In this document: piece by piece, positions 42,412 to 53,491 of the stretch
Layout: every line of letters starts with the position of its first letter
How positions within the stretch are numbered: position 1 is the stretch's first letter
Assembly: GCA_006384855.1 (NCBI GenBank)
Contig: VCJN01002494.1
Span: 1-64,000, forward strand
DNA length: 64,000 bases
Direction of reading: 5' to 3'
Origin: Tetraselmis striata
Taxonomy: Eukaryota > Chlorophyta > Chlorodendrophyceae > Chlorodendrales > Chlorodendraceae
Program-made: the position numbers and the translations under genes
Notes under the pieces: generated by a model
Told to the model about the DNA's origin: nothing
Database searches by the model: none
The model's input: only the letters and a program-made list of their open reading frames with translations

Positions 42412-42989
42412 GTACCTGATCCCGGGTATTTCGAGCAGCCAGCCGCTAGTCCGAAACTCAGGACTGCGCCACTACTTTGGCAAGTCGCTCGCGTCGCATC
42501 TGAATGGAGGTGAGCGGGCTTCGTTGCAACATCACACGCCACTGCTTCCGCATTCTCGGATGGGCCCGGCACCGTCGACGACAATTTATGTGACCGCAAT
42601 CATTCAATTCGCGCACAGATCGCGCGAAGGACGACAAGCGCTGGCTACAGAACAGCCATCGTGCGAAGGATAGCGGGCTGGACAAGATCGGTGTCGACAA
42701 CATTGGCACGGTCGACCTGCGCGCCGCGAGGGAGGAGGACGACAAGGCCGCCGAGAAGAGCAAGCAGCGTCACAGGCGCGCTGGCGGCGCGGGCGGGGCG
42801 CTCGTCGACGACCGCACAGAAGACGAGGTGGCGGCGGCGGCGGCCGTGGAGGCGGCGCTCGCGGCGGAGGCGGAGGCGGCAGCGGAGCTGTGCGTGGACA
42901 TGCCCTGCTGCCGAGACTACGGCCCCAATTGCGCGCACATTCCGCACTGCGATGCACGCATCTGCGCCGTGCGGCCATGCTGCTCGTAA
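42412..42989 (+). CDS. Two further exons: tail of the sialidase-like gene or a small separate gene
   Basis: Exon 42412-42509 (acceptor CACACAG, donor GGAG|GTGAGC) joins in phase 1 to exon 42619-42989 (acceptor GCGCACAG, stop TAA). The second encodes RAKDDKRWLQNSHRAKDSG, an acidic/alanine-rich helix (DEVAAAAAVEAALAAEAEA) and a cysteine-rich end (VDMPCCRDYGPNC, then ICAVRPCCS). The first exon's entry phase (2) equals the exit phase of the donor at 41550, so this may be the C-terminus of the sialidase-like protein, across an 861-bp intron. Phase agreement has a one-in-three chance of being accidental. No domain recognised. Confidence 0.45.
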
Positions 42990-43899
42990 TATCAACGTGG
43001 AACTGTTCCCTCATATGGCGATGTGGGTCGCGTCTTGCTCGCAGCCGATTGTACGACATCTCTAGGGCTCTAGTCTTGCGTCATAACATAATGCGGAAAA
43101 GGCCAGGGCAGGCCAACATACCACCACTCGGCGGAGAGCAGAAAATATCGCCCTTATTGTAATCGATTCGGAGTTTCCAACACTTCAACATATGTCGACC
43201 GTCTATTGGCACCGACGGCCTCGTTGGGGAGGACAGCGCATCGACAGCGACCCGGGCGGCCACGAGCAGACTCCGCGGCGGCGGCCACTCCTGGTGAAGG
43301 CTCGGGGCACCTGATTGACTGATCGCAGGCAGCGACTGTTGTCTGAAATCTGGAGGCCATAAAGGAAGTGACAATTAGTGGACTATCGCCAAGGCGATCG
43401 ACGCGTTTACTCAGCGTGAGGGTGTTTTTAGAGTCAAGCCTGGCCCGCGGCATCGCTCAGCCTCTGGACCAGGCTAGGCGCTCCAAGGCGTGAGCGGTGC
43501 GTAGGCTGCGGCTGGCTCGCCCCCCCCCAGCCGTGCTGTTTGGTGGTCGTCGAAGCGCTCGTCGCCCATTACCAGCACAAGGATATGTGGAGTGGTAGAT
43601 CTTGCACTTTCATCGCGCCCGCGCAGCGCCCACGCGCGTGCCCGTGCTGAGCCAAAACGCTCGATGATCCCCCGACAACGTCGCTCACACTGCCACTCGA
43701 CCAGCGCCTCAGTGACGCATGCTCGTCAAGCCGCCCACCACTCCACCAGCCCATGCTGGGGCCAAGCTGACGGAGTAATTCCCCACAAGACGTGCGTTAC
43801 AGCTCTCAGGCTCAAAACGACCTACTCTTTGCCGCGCACACATCCCGCGTCGGCCCCGCGCAAAGCAGCGAAGAAGACCCAAAAACTGTTTCCAAGGCG
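42990..43899. other. Intergenic, no supported gene
   Basis: Overlapping open frames on both strands (43081-43453, 43569-43957) look like GC-rich shadows; none has a domain or convincing splice context. Confidence 0.4.
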
Positions 43900-46480
43900 G
43901 GCGGCAGGTGTGGCGTCGACGTATGCCAGGTGCCGGTGCCCTCCGAGGAGGCGGCAACGGGCAGCGACGACCGCTATGTCACCGTGAGCTTCGAGGTCGG
44001 CCCCTCGTCGCGGGGCGTTGGCGGCAGCGTGGACGCTTCGTTGGATGAGTGCTGGTTAGGAACGCATGCCGCGGGTGGGTTGCCGCATGAAGTGGACGAG
44101 GTGGAGGCGGCCAAAGGCAAGTGGGCGTCGCCTTCGTGGCCGCGGGCGACCTACGCCCGGCGCTCGCCCTCTACGGGCACACCCTGGAGCTGGCCAGCAA
44201 CGGTCTGGGACACCTCTCTGCTGCCACAAGCGCCGTACTTTACTGCAACCGAAGCAAGGTGCCCGCCGGCCACGATCGCAGCGCGGGAGGCTCCTTTGGC
44301 TGGTTATTTTTGGACTATTGTATGAATTCAAGCTTTTGTTACTAGCTGTAGTATATATATTTTATATAGTAATATGTGTATTATTCTTCAATTTCGCTTA
44401 TTATTGATCATTATTATAATCATGATAATGATCATCCTAGCTTATTCTAGTACATCCTACTACCGCCATGCCGTGCAAGATTCGTGCCGTGCAGCCCTGG
44501 CTGGTGCGCCTTCCCGATCTCTCCCTTGTCGTCCTCCTCCTCCAACCGCTCTTCTCCGCTTCTCCCTCTGCATCTGAGCAGCCCCTGCCTCCCCTGCGGT
44601 GCCCACCGCCGTGTGAATGCCGGCCCGGGCAGCTGGCGCGCCGCGTCTAGCGACGTACACATGGGCGTCATGCTGGGCAAGAGCCACGCCAAGGCGCTCT
44701 ACCGCTGGGGGTTGGCGTGCCGGGCCACGTGCTGATGACCGCCCGGATCGGCGCGGACGCGGTGCGGGTTATAGAGTTTAGATCCTTACATCCTCAACCT
44801 AACACCCTTACCACCCTAACCGTGGGGAAGGACGACTGCGATGTGCACGCCGGCCACCAGCATGGGGAACGCGGGCCCTATAGAGTTTAGATCCTTACAT
44901 CCTCAACCTAACACCCTTACCACCCTAACCGTGGGGAAGGACGACTGCGATGTGCACGCCGGCCACCAGCATGGGGAACGCGGTGGGCCCGAGCGGGAGC
45001 AGCTTCGTCGAGGGGACCGAGTTGATTGTGTCTGCTCTCCCCCCCCCCCCCCCCCCTCCCCGGAGTACCAGTACGACTTCCGGGCCCTCATGGCCTCCGT
45101 CGGTTGTCAACTTCATGTTCTTTGCCAGGGGTCTTACTGGCATATCCCACCGAGTGCGGGACATACATGTCGAGGCCTACAACATTACTCAGCAGGTGTA
45201 CCGAGAGAAGGGGCGTGCCGGACGGCGCTGGCAGAGCCAATGCTCCGCGGAGCTGTCGCTGGCGGAGCGTTCCATGCTGAGGCAGCGCCGGAATGGGCTT
45301 TGTGGTGGAACTGGCCGAGGGCGCGGCGCCCCCCCCCCCCCCCCCCCCGGTGTCGATGGATGAGCTGCAGGCCGGCAAGTGCACCGGCGGGCCGGGGCTT
45401 GCGGCGCGGCTGGAGAAGTACGAGGAGGGACTGGCGCGTATCGCGCGGGAGGGGCTGCAGCCGAGCCTGACCTTCGGGGAGACGAGGAAGCTGCACCTCA
45501 TGGTGACCCTTGGGGAAGCGCTGCCTCATCTAGGGGCCACGGGCCTGCCCCCTGCTGCAGCACCTCCGCATCGAGAGCATGGCGTGCTACCTGGTGGACT
45601 CCCGGCCCTCGATCCGGGCCGACCCCCAGCGGCGGGACAAGGACAGAGACAAGTTGGAACGGTTCACCGGCGCCGTCCCGGGCGAGCAGTGCCCACCCAC
45701 TGTCCGGCTCCTGCTGGAGCCCCTGCTCCCCCTGCTGCGCGATGCCTGAAGCCTTGCCCGGACCAACGTGCGGAATGCCAGGGGGGGGGGGGGGGGGGGG
45801 GCAGCTGCGGGTGCTCCGGCCCGCCCGAGTGCTACCCTCAGCAGCCCAAACAATGCAGGGGTTGCCGTGGGGCTTGGTACTGCGGCCCGCTGCGCCAGCA
45901 AGTTCAGTAGCAGAAGCTTGGCCACCGCGGTGAGGGCGACCAGTAGCGGGTGGGACGAGGCAGGGGGAGGCGAGACATGGGGACACCCGGGAATGGCGTT
46001 GACGAGTGGCGTCGACACCCATGCGCCGAGCGCCGCAAACATCGGCGTTGCTCCGAAACTAGCAGGATACATTTTAATTATTTATCCCACGCGCAGTGGG
46101 CCCCTACCGAGGCATCCCGATGCTGCCTGGGCCGACGTTACCGCAGTCGTCGCCACGAAACCGGTAGCAGACATGCCGCGTAGTCATGGCGCTGTTGTAC
46201 GCTGCCGTGGAAAGGGTATCGTGTGTACGGCCGTCGATGCAAGTACGTGGGTACACCGTAGTAATCGAGTGATATGATAGCAGGTCGATGATTCATCGTA
46301 ATCACCAGTGTCGCGTCGGCAGCCGGACAAGGCCGAGCACCTGTACCTGGGCGCCATCAAGGCATCAACAAGCCGCGACATTCCGATGCAGGTTATCTTG
46401 GGCGAATACCGCAAGCTTCGCGGCCGGCGTGGCCTCGCGACATGTCTGCCTGGCGTTGCATGTCCGGTTTGGGGGGCGCG
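43900..46480 (+). CDS. TPR protein with MYND-like cysteine cluster, structure poorly resolved
   Basis: Recognisable pieces in order: VPVPSEEAATGSDDRYVTV and EVDEVEAAKGK (to 44120); a TPR-like segment GVAFVAAGDLRPALALYG + LELASN + AVLYCNRSK ending at a GTGCCC donor; a second TPR-like piece SHAKALYRWGLACRA (about 44655-44725); an exon with DELQAGKCTGGPGLAARL and FGETRKLHLMVTLGEA (45357-45530); HLRIESMACYLVDSRPSI...LLRDA-stop (45560-45749); and a MYND-like QCRGCRGAWYCG (about 45855-45895). The TPR-like segment needs a one-base shift or an unseen intron at 44119-44121, and the MYND-like cluster runs into TAG. The gene may therefore be decayed or carry unrecognised introns; two neighbouring genes are also possible. 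TPR plus MYND would suggest a chaperone-adaptor or SMYD-type protein. Confidence 0.4.
44374..44460 (+). repeat. AT-rich, palindrome-rich intron segment
   Basis: Dense TTATTATTGATCATTATTATAATCATGATAATGATCA-like self-complementary sequence, abruptly different from the GC-rich flanks; probably within an intron. The full palindrome lies at about 44398-44435. Confidence 0.6.
44770..44987 (+). repeat. 109-bp tandem duplication
   Basis: The segment beginning 'tatagagtttagatcctt' (44770) is repeated at 44879 with an offset of 109 bp. The two copies appear identical through 'caccagcatggggaacgcgg'. It includes a telomere-like 'ccttaccaccctaacc' and a downstream coding-like part, so one copy may duplicate an intron/exon boundary of the TPR-like gene. 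Confidence 0.95.
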
Positions 46481-46523
46481 CGGCGCTGTGCTTCGCCGAG
46501 GCGGCTGCGTATCGAGCGCGCCG

Positions 46524-49500
46524 TCACGCCAGTGTGGCAGGATCCTTGCCGGAGAGTAGGCGGGCAACCTCTTCGTGTCCCATGGCGCGGGCGTAGGCAA
46601 AGGCAGTGCGGCCCGTCGCGTCCACCACGTCGCGCCGTGTGCTCGGGTGCCGTAGCAAGAGGTCGACAACCGATGAGTGGCCGCGTACGGCGGCGAAGTG
46701 GAGCGCCGAGAAGGAGCGCCCGTCTGTCGAGGGGCCGCCGCTGCACACAGTGTTGACCTCGCACCCCTCGGCGGCCAGCAGCGCTGCGACTGTCTCGTTC
46801 CGACCGGCTCCTGCGGCAAGCATGAGCGCCGTCACCCCCGCCCCCTTTGACTTCACGTTGACATCGGCGCCGGCGGCGAGAAGCGCCTCCACGCAGGCGG
46901 TTCGCCCTCGCTGGGCGGCCGACAGCAGCAGCGCCTCGCCACCTTCCTCTTCGGCGCCGCGGACCGGCGCTCCGGCACTGAGCAGGGTCTCGACCGCGCG
47001 GCTAGCACCGCTGTCCACCGCGAGACGCAGCGCGCGAATGAGGTCGGCTCGGGAGCGGTGCTCCGGGCGCGTCCCGGCTAGCAGCGCCTTCAAGCAGTCC
47101 GGGTGCCCCGCCATCGCGGCCTGGCAAAGCGGCGTTAGGCCTCTCGCGTCAGGTGCGCCGGCGTCGACGTCAGGAGCGGTGAGCAGCAGTGAGACGATGG
47201 ACGCATGGCCGCCGTCGATGGCCTCCATCAGCGCGGTCCGCTGGAGCCCATTCCGTTCACGGGCCTGCCAACACCAAACGGCATCGACGGCGCCAGGGGA
47301 AGCTGCTGTCAGAGTTTTGCAACCGGGCTTAAGCTCACACACCCTCAACCATGATGCGTCAGGGATGATGACTTGGAATGTTTGCCTCGCTACGCTGCTC
47401 ATATTCATCGCAGCACTATGTCTATATTAGAGTACGTGTTCGGCCATGTACTTCAATGTGCGTGGTACCCGCGGCATGTTGTTCCGCCAATAACTCGCAG
47501 GTAGGCGACCGAAACCTAAGGATGACGCATGCACAGCGCCGGCCAAGCAGGCTTTGATGAACACCTTCCTGAGGGGTAGGCACACGAGCATCACACTGCT
47601 TTCCTGCCTCGAAATAGTAGCCGCTGCATTAACATCATCCAGTCACCACTACACACCGCAACTATACCAATCCCCCGCCGGCCGCCGTGAACCATCGTGG
47701 ACATGGGGGCGTGCCCAGAAGGATGAGAGGTGGGACAATTCGTGTCCCGGCAAGCTTAACCCCCCCCCCCCCCCTATCGTAACATTCTCGTCCTGCCATT
47801 TACCACTAACATGCCTCCTTTCATATCCCAGCAAAGTAGGCAACCTCCAGCCACGATCCTCTCGCTTATGACGCCGCCAACACGATATTATCAAAGGTAG
47901 AGACTGAGGGACCACAACATTACCTAGGACTGGGACCAATGCCAGCCGTAGACACTGAAGCAGGCATGTAAAGGGCAGGGTCAGGGGTGAGGACCGTGCA
48001 CAATTTTCATACCATCCAAGGCTGCCATGTGCTATACTTTTAACATTATCATGAACATCACCATCATTGTCTGGCTTCTGCTGCATTGCACACACAGATG
48101 CATCTCAATCATGTTGTGGTCCCTCAGTCTCTAGTAGTGATTATGTCATAAAATTATCATCACCATAGCAATATAATTACAATACAACATAATTACAATA
48201 ATATCACTATCATTCTTATGATAACGATAATGCACATCATGTCAGAGGTCAAATGCAAACGGCTGTGTCGCAAACCCATAGCGAATGCTTCTACAGCAGG
48301 CGGCGCATGCAGCACCGATTTCCATATCATATTACGGCGGGATGGCAAGTGTGAATCGACGCGTCGGCATCCATACAAAGCACACTCACATTGCCAACCA
48401 TGGCAGCGGCGCGGGCGGTGGCTCGGTGGCGCACCACGTTCACGTCGACCCCCTCGCACGCCAGCAGCGCCGCCACACACTGCGTCCGGCCCTTTGCGGC
48501 AGCGAGGATGAGCGGCGTGGCGCCGTCCGGGCGGGTGCGCGCGTTGGCGTCGGTGCCGGGCGCGGCCAGGAGCGCCGCCACCACGCCCGCGTGGCCCCGG
48601 CCGGCGGCCTCGTGGAGCGCTGTGGCGGAGCTGTGCGCGGAGGGCAGGTTGGGGTTGATGCGCCGGTGCGCCAGCAGGAGCTGCGCCGCCTCCAGCTGGC
48701 CGGCGCGCGCCGCGGCGTGCAGCGCGCTGGTGCCGTCGGGGATGGTGGTCTCGTTTACGTTGGTGCCCGGGGCGGCCAGGATCTCCCGCACCTGGCCAAG
48801 CCGTGGGGAGGGGAGGGGCGCTGCATGGTCAGACCAACATGCAGCTCGGGCTGATTGGGGCTGACTCAGTAGAGGCTGATTGCAACCCCAAACTTCGCTG
48901 GACTAAAGGATATCGTAAAGACTGGAATTCAGTCTGAATTCACCCGAATTCTGCCCGGACAAGTTCTGCCATCTTTGTCATGGCACCCATTGGACAACAT
49001 GAATTGAGATTCCATACTTTCACTTACCCAGGAGTGGCTCCCAGCTGAGAAGCGAACTCAGGGGGTCAGGGGAATTGTGTGGCCGGAATTCAGCCTCATC
49101 CATGCACGTGCATGCTCTGAAGCTGAGGGATGCCAGTGCCGCGTCAAAAGGCTAAAGTCGGTGCAGCGGTCTAATACCTCTAATACAGAACATCTGTCGG
49201 CCAGGGAGGAAACTTGTAAACGTAGACTGCGACAGAGGATAAGGGACTGGGGGGCATGAAACGATGGAACCAGGGAGAGCACTGAAAGTAAGCCTGGCAA
49301 ATGTAAAAATTCCATGGCGGAAACTCCAGCGGCACGCTAGCCGGCTTGCGAACGTGGGCCGCTCGGCATGACGCACCTTGTCGGCCTGCCCCGCCAGCGC
49401 CGCCTCCACCAGCGGCGGTCGCCCGTTGTCCGGCCGGCAGCGGTTGATGGCGGTGCTCGACAGCCTCGGCTTGCCCCCCCCTGCGCCGCCGGGCCCGGCG

Positions 49501-49589
49501 GCGTCGTCCAGCCCCCCTAGCAGCGCCTCTAGCAGCTCCGCGTCCCCCAGCGCGGCGGCCAGCTGCAGCGTGGACGCCCGCGCCTCCAT
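46524..49589 (-). CDS. Ankyrin-repeat protein, three exons, about 436 aa
   Basis: Exons in phase 0 throughout: 49589-49377 (starts MEARASTLQLAAALGDAELL, donor AAG|GTGCGT), 48791-48435 (donor GTG|GTGCGC) and 47264-46524 (stop). Nearly the whole protein is ankyrin repeats: TSALHAAARAGQLEAAQLLL, ATALHEAAGRGHAGVVAALL, ATPLILAAAKGRTQCVAALL, TALMEAIDGGHASIVSLLL, LTPLCQAAMAGHPDCLKALL, EALLLSAAQRGRTACVEALL, TALMLAAGAGRNETVAALL, SALHFAAVRGHSSVVDLLL and a final capping unit. Such proteins mediate protein-protein contacts; partner and location cannot be inferred. Joining exons 2 and 3 restores a perfect repeat across the junction, which supports the model. The introns are long (about 585 and 1170 bp). 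It converges with the TPR-like gene ending near 46480. Confidence 0.88.
48120..48245. repeat. AT-rich simple sequence in an ankyrin gene intron
   Basis: ATTAT/ATAATTACAATA-type repeats with abrupt low GC inside the intron between exons 48791-48435 and 47264-46524. Confidence 0.6.
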
Positions 49590-51263
49590 CGCCCGCACCT
49601 GCCCGCCGCCCCGCCGCCCGCCGCTTTCACCCCGGGCAAGCGTTTCGTGGTATCCACGGTGAGCACAAGAAACGGCCCTCTGGAGCTGGCGGCCTGTCGT
49701 GCAACCCCGCATCCGCACTGGGCACAGAACCGAAGAGAATGCCGCGCCTGGGAAGTGGAGCAGCGCGGCGCCTACTGCCTCTCGCGCTCGCGCGTGTTCG
49801 CGCGCAGATGCTCGGCGTACGCGCTCGTCCTCTGCGCGAGATGACGAGGCGAATACCAGTACACATTTGTTATATTATTTCGCCTTTCAGTCGCGCTATC
49901 CCCGCCCCGGTACTAATATACACCCCTCCACGTAAGTCCGGGTTTTGCATTTTCGATCGCAAAGCGCATGCATGGGCGAGGATAACGCCGGCTGCATGTG
50001 CATACATGCTAACTACAGTGGGAATAGTTCGGGCGAACGCCTATCGCGCGCTTTATACCCACCCGCGCGACAACACGACCATTTGTGGGCGCCCTTTAAA
50101 AAACGCGAAATCAGTGCATGATGCGTTGCGCCGGAAAATTGTGGGTTGCGCCAACCGTCCAAACGTATGGAAAAAACCGCACTCGTCGCACCAAACTCGG
50201 TGAATACGCCCCTTGGCACAAGTTGCACACACCGTGCGTGTAGGCAACTGAAAACATGTCGCTATAGGCACGACGTGACACCCCAACGACAAGTTGGCCA
50301 CTGTGGGGAGCAGTTTTGGGGTGAAAATGCTGCTGTTTCTGTGGCGAACGCACGTAGGAGAGGCGCTCGATGGGCCCCTTGGCGTAGGGCGATGCTCTAC
50401 TATGGGGGCGCGTGGTGGAATGCCAGTTGCACCGTTTCGTGGGCGGGGTGGCGCGGTAGGGGCGTGGAGTTTAATTAGTATGAAATTCCTTGAAAAATGC
50501 TGTGGAAAATGGCATTTTGGCTGGTAGATGTGTGTATCGCTAGGAGGCGGCACATGCCAAGTGTTGGTGGTCCGTGGTCATCCACACACATAACGCTCTC
50601 GCACACCCGAGTATGGGGCTTAGACACGCACTTGGCGCAAAGCCACGCGCCCGATCGACATGGGTGGGCACATGAGGCAGTTAGGGGCAACTTGGATGAT
50701 CATCTTTGGGGAATTTTTCCGGGGCCCCAAAAATCGATTTTTTGATTTTGGAAGATTGTTTTCGGCGCAGATTTGAACGAGCAATTGCGTGGTAGTTTTA
50801 AAACAATTTTCTGAGCAAACCCTGAGAAGTTATAGCGTTTTAAAGCCAAGGGGGTGTTGATGAGCGTGGCCGACACTGATGCCATGCCAGTATCGCAACG
50901 CGAGATGTACTAGCCGCCGCCCACACGGCTGCACCCCAACCAAATGCACCCGAGCCCCTCGCCAATGTGTTTCCTCACGCGTTCATGGCCATCCCGCCGT
51001 TTGGTTGCCTATGCACGCGCGTCGGCGTGTGCGTGATACCGACCCTGGTTTTTGTGCAGTTGCACATCCACGCACCGAGTGCAGCGTGATTCCCTAGTCA
51101 AAGGTCTTTAAGCTTCGGTGTCAGCCCCTCATCATGCAGGTTTTATAAAACCCTCTGAGATTCCAGGGTCTCATCTCATATGCCCTACGTTCAGGTACCC
51201 TAGACTTCTGAAGTCTTGAGACTGCCGAAAAGGGACCCCAAACTTATGTGCAGGGGTGTATTT
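49590..51263. other. Intergenic, no supported gene
   Basis: A 166-codon minus-strand frame (50553-50053) contains CATCAKGRIHRVWCDEC, but it has no splice context or family match, so I do not call it. Otherwise featureless; the AT-rich stretch 50690-50850 holds no gene. Confidence 0.4.
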
Positions 51264-51380
51264 TTTACATCAGGGCTTTTTCATATGCGCACTACAATAA
51301 ACAGAACTAACAGCAACTATGAAAAATTCCCAACAAAAGAGAGACATAAGCCTGAAGCCAAGGTCGAGCAGGAGGCCAGG
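51264..51380 (+). repeat. Dispersed repeat family R1, copy 3
   Basis: Shares 'tacatcagggctt' with copy 2 and 'aggtcgagcaggagg' with copy 1 around the common 'gcgcactacaa' core. It lies immediately beside the reverse-transcriptase remnant at 51471-52690, so R1 may belong to that element's end. Confidence 0.75.
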
Positions 51381-51470
51381 GAGCCAAGAACCAAGGGAGA
51401 GCCAAGGGAACCACGAAGTTGCCAAGCAAGATGCCAGGAACCATAGGGACCAACGCCCCGGGGTAGGCCA

Positions 51471-52690
51471 TTAGCCGCGGCGAGGATGCTTGCAACCAAT
51501 GACCCGGCTCATAGCAACACAGGCCGACGAGCGATGCGACGCAGGCGCAGAAGCACCATCACGTGCCGCGCGCGCGGCCGCGACCCCGCCAAGAACGTTG
51601 TCTGCATGTGCCATGTTGATGAGCAAGGAGAAAGGCGGCGACACGCACGCAGACAAGGGCTGGCCGATTATTTGGCAAATGTGTGTGTGGCTAGCTTTTG
51701 CGAGCTCCATTAAGAAGTCCTCAGCGTGTGGGGCCAGCGAGCCGAACTCGGAAACGGTGAAAGGAACAAAGCGAAGCATGCCGGCGGCGTTTCGGACACC
51801 CTTGTCATACTTCTGGATTTTGTGGCGCTCTGCAACCCGCAATGCAATCGTTGGATCCGAGCTTGACACGCCGAGGATAGGAGCAATGGTGGTATCGACA
51901 GCAACCGTGTTCCCGCGGATACCACCATACTCAAAAAGCCCAACATCGGCCGGCCGGCCGGCGCTGCCCTTCGGAAGAGAAACAAGCACCGACGGGTCCG
52001 TGAGGATCTGGACACCCACGCCCAGGGCGGACTTCACGTCGTGGCAAACGTCTGAAAGGCCATGTGCCGCCCACTCGTGTGCGGCGTCATTGGAGTCGCC
52101 CCCAGAGCAACGTGCCACGTGATCAGCGTATGCGACCGCCCAAGCTGAAGGAGTGATTTCCACGTCAACTTCCTCAAAACGGGCCAGCATGCCTTGTACC
52201 GAGAAGGAGCAAAAGCACAAGGGCATGGGTCGCCAAGGGAGAGGACAGGAGCCGCCGGAAGGCCAAATGGGCGGCAAGCGGCAACGCGGAACATGGAATC
52301 GTAGTACTCAGGGGAACGCTCACGGACTTCATCAAGGCGACCCTCACTTGGAGGATCCTCAGTCACCAGGAACGCTGTCGCAGCGCGTAAGAGGCGGCCC
52401 CGGAAGCGGTTACTGTCAGGGCCGCTTGTAGGCATACGCGCAGCAAGCTTTGCGAAGCGGACCGTGTGAATGCGGTGGCTCATGATGGTTTCCTGGACTT
52501 TTTGCATGGAGTGCAAGGGGAAGTCCGAGTAATGCGGGATAGCTTGCTTTGGAGGTCGGCCGCCGAGCGCACCGCAGACGCCGGCTCAGCCCCAGCGGCC
52601 GAGCAGCCGGCACGGGCAACGTGAGAGCGCTTGGAGGGGAGCAACTTTAGGGCAGAGGCCAACGGCCCCGCTAGATCCTCGAGCACCCCC
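51471..52690 (-). pseudogene. C-terminal remnant of a retroelement reverse transcriptase/nuclease protein
   Basis: Minus strand, three frames in succession: ADLQSKLSRITRT (about 52690-52510), then HRIHTVRFAKLAARMPTSG and RLLRAATAFLVTEDP (52516-52290), then the frame ending at 51471 with RPADVGLFEYGG, TVAVDTTIAPILG, HKIQKYDKGVRNAAG and FVPFTVSEFGSLAPHAEDFL. The last part matches the 'RPADV...AVDVT...KY...F-P-x-x-x-ETFG' region that follows reverse transcriptase in many algal and oomycete retroelements; this is recalled, not searched. At least two frameshifts make it a pseudogene. The polymerase domain itself is absent, consistent with a truncated copy; the 3' end lies near the R1 repeat. Confidence 0.65.
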
Positions 52691-53491
52691 GGTATTGTAT
52701 GTCACATTACGACTGCTCGCGGCTCGTACCAGTATTGTACTTCCACCGATCCGATCCATACTTCCACTGCTCACGGCCCGTGTTTCGGCCCGTCATCACA
52801 GCGCCGCCCACATCACATCAGCCACTGGGTCGCCTCCTACGCAAGGACCGAGGCCACAAGAAGCATGTACCTCCATAGGTGGCCTAAACCAGCACGGGCC
52901 CACGGTGCGTTGGCACTGGCTCGGTCGTGTCGCACCGCCGGCCGGTAGTTTCGCCCACATGACTGCGCGTCAACACTCGGCGGTGAATGAAGCATCGTCG
53001 CCTTGTGCTTGTTTACACGCCGAGTCACCGCCCGCTGTACCTGTACAATCGTAGTTAAGCCACAGCGGCGCCATCGATGCGCACACCGCATGCATCGGGC
53101 AGTGCCGTGGATTGATCAGCGTTTGAATTTAATATTTGTATTGCGTCTGGCATCCGGCATGACGGGCGGCTAGGCAGGGGTCAAAGGAGCATGCAAGACT
53201 CGTGTCATCAAAAGTAGACATGGCGGTACTGGTATCTGGGAAATCCCTTCCTTTTCAGTGTGCAAGGCGAGACAAACACTCATGTCTAAGATTGGTGCTG
53301 TTTTCATGAAGATACGCCTTGCTATGTCAGTGCTGCCCGTGATATATATGTGAAAATTGCAGTCTCAAGAATACAGTCTCAGCTGCATCTAGAATTTAGA
53401 ATGGCCTATACGTATATATGTATATGTATATAAACTTTTATACATAGATTGCATCTACTTGCATACATACATAACTTTGAATCTCACGCAG
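52691..53491. other. Upstream of the kinase/U-box exons, no kinase exons found
   Basis: Expected 5' exons for a kinase catalytic domain are not visible. AT-rich from 53100 on, with a short 'gtatatatgtatatg' tract near 53410-53430. Confidence 0.45.

Noticed and set aside
50053-50553. 166-codon minus-strand frame with two CxxC pairs
   Set aside because: No family, no splice sites, no neighbouring exons; cysteine pairs can arise by chance in GC-rich DNA.
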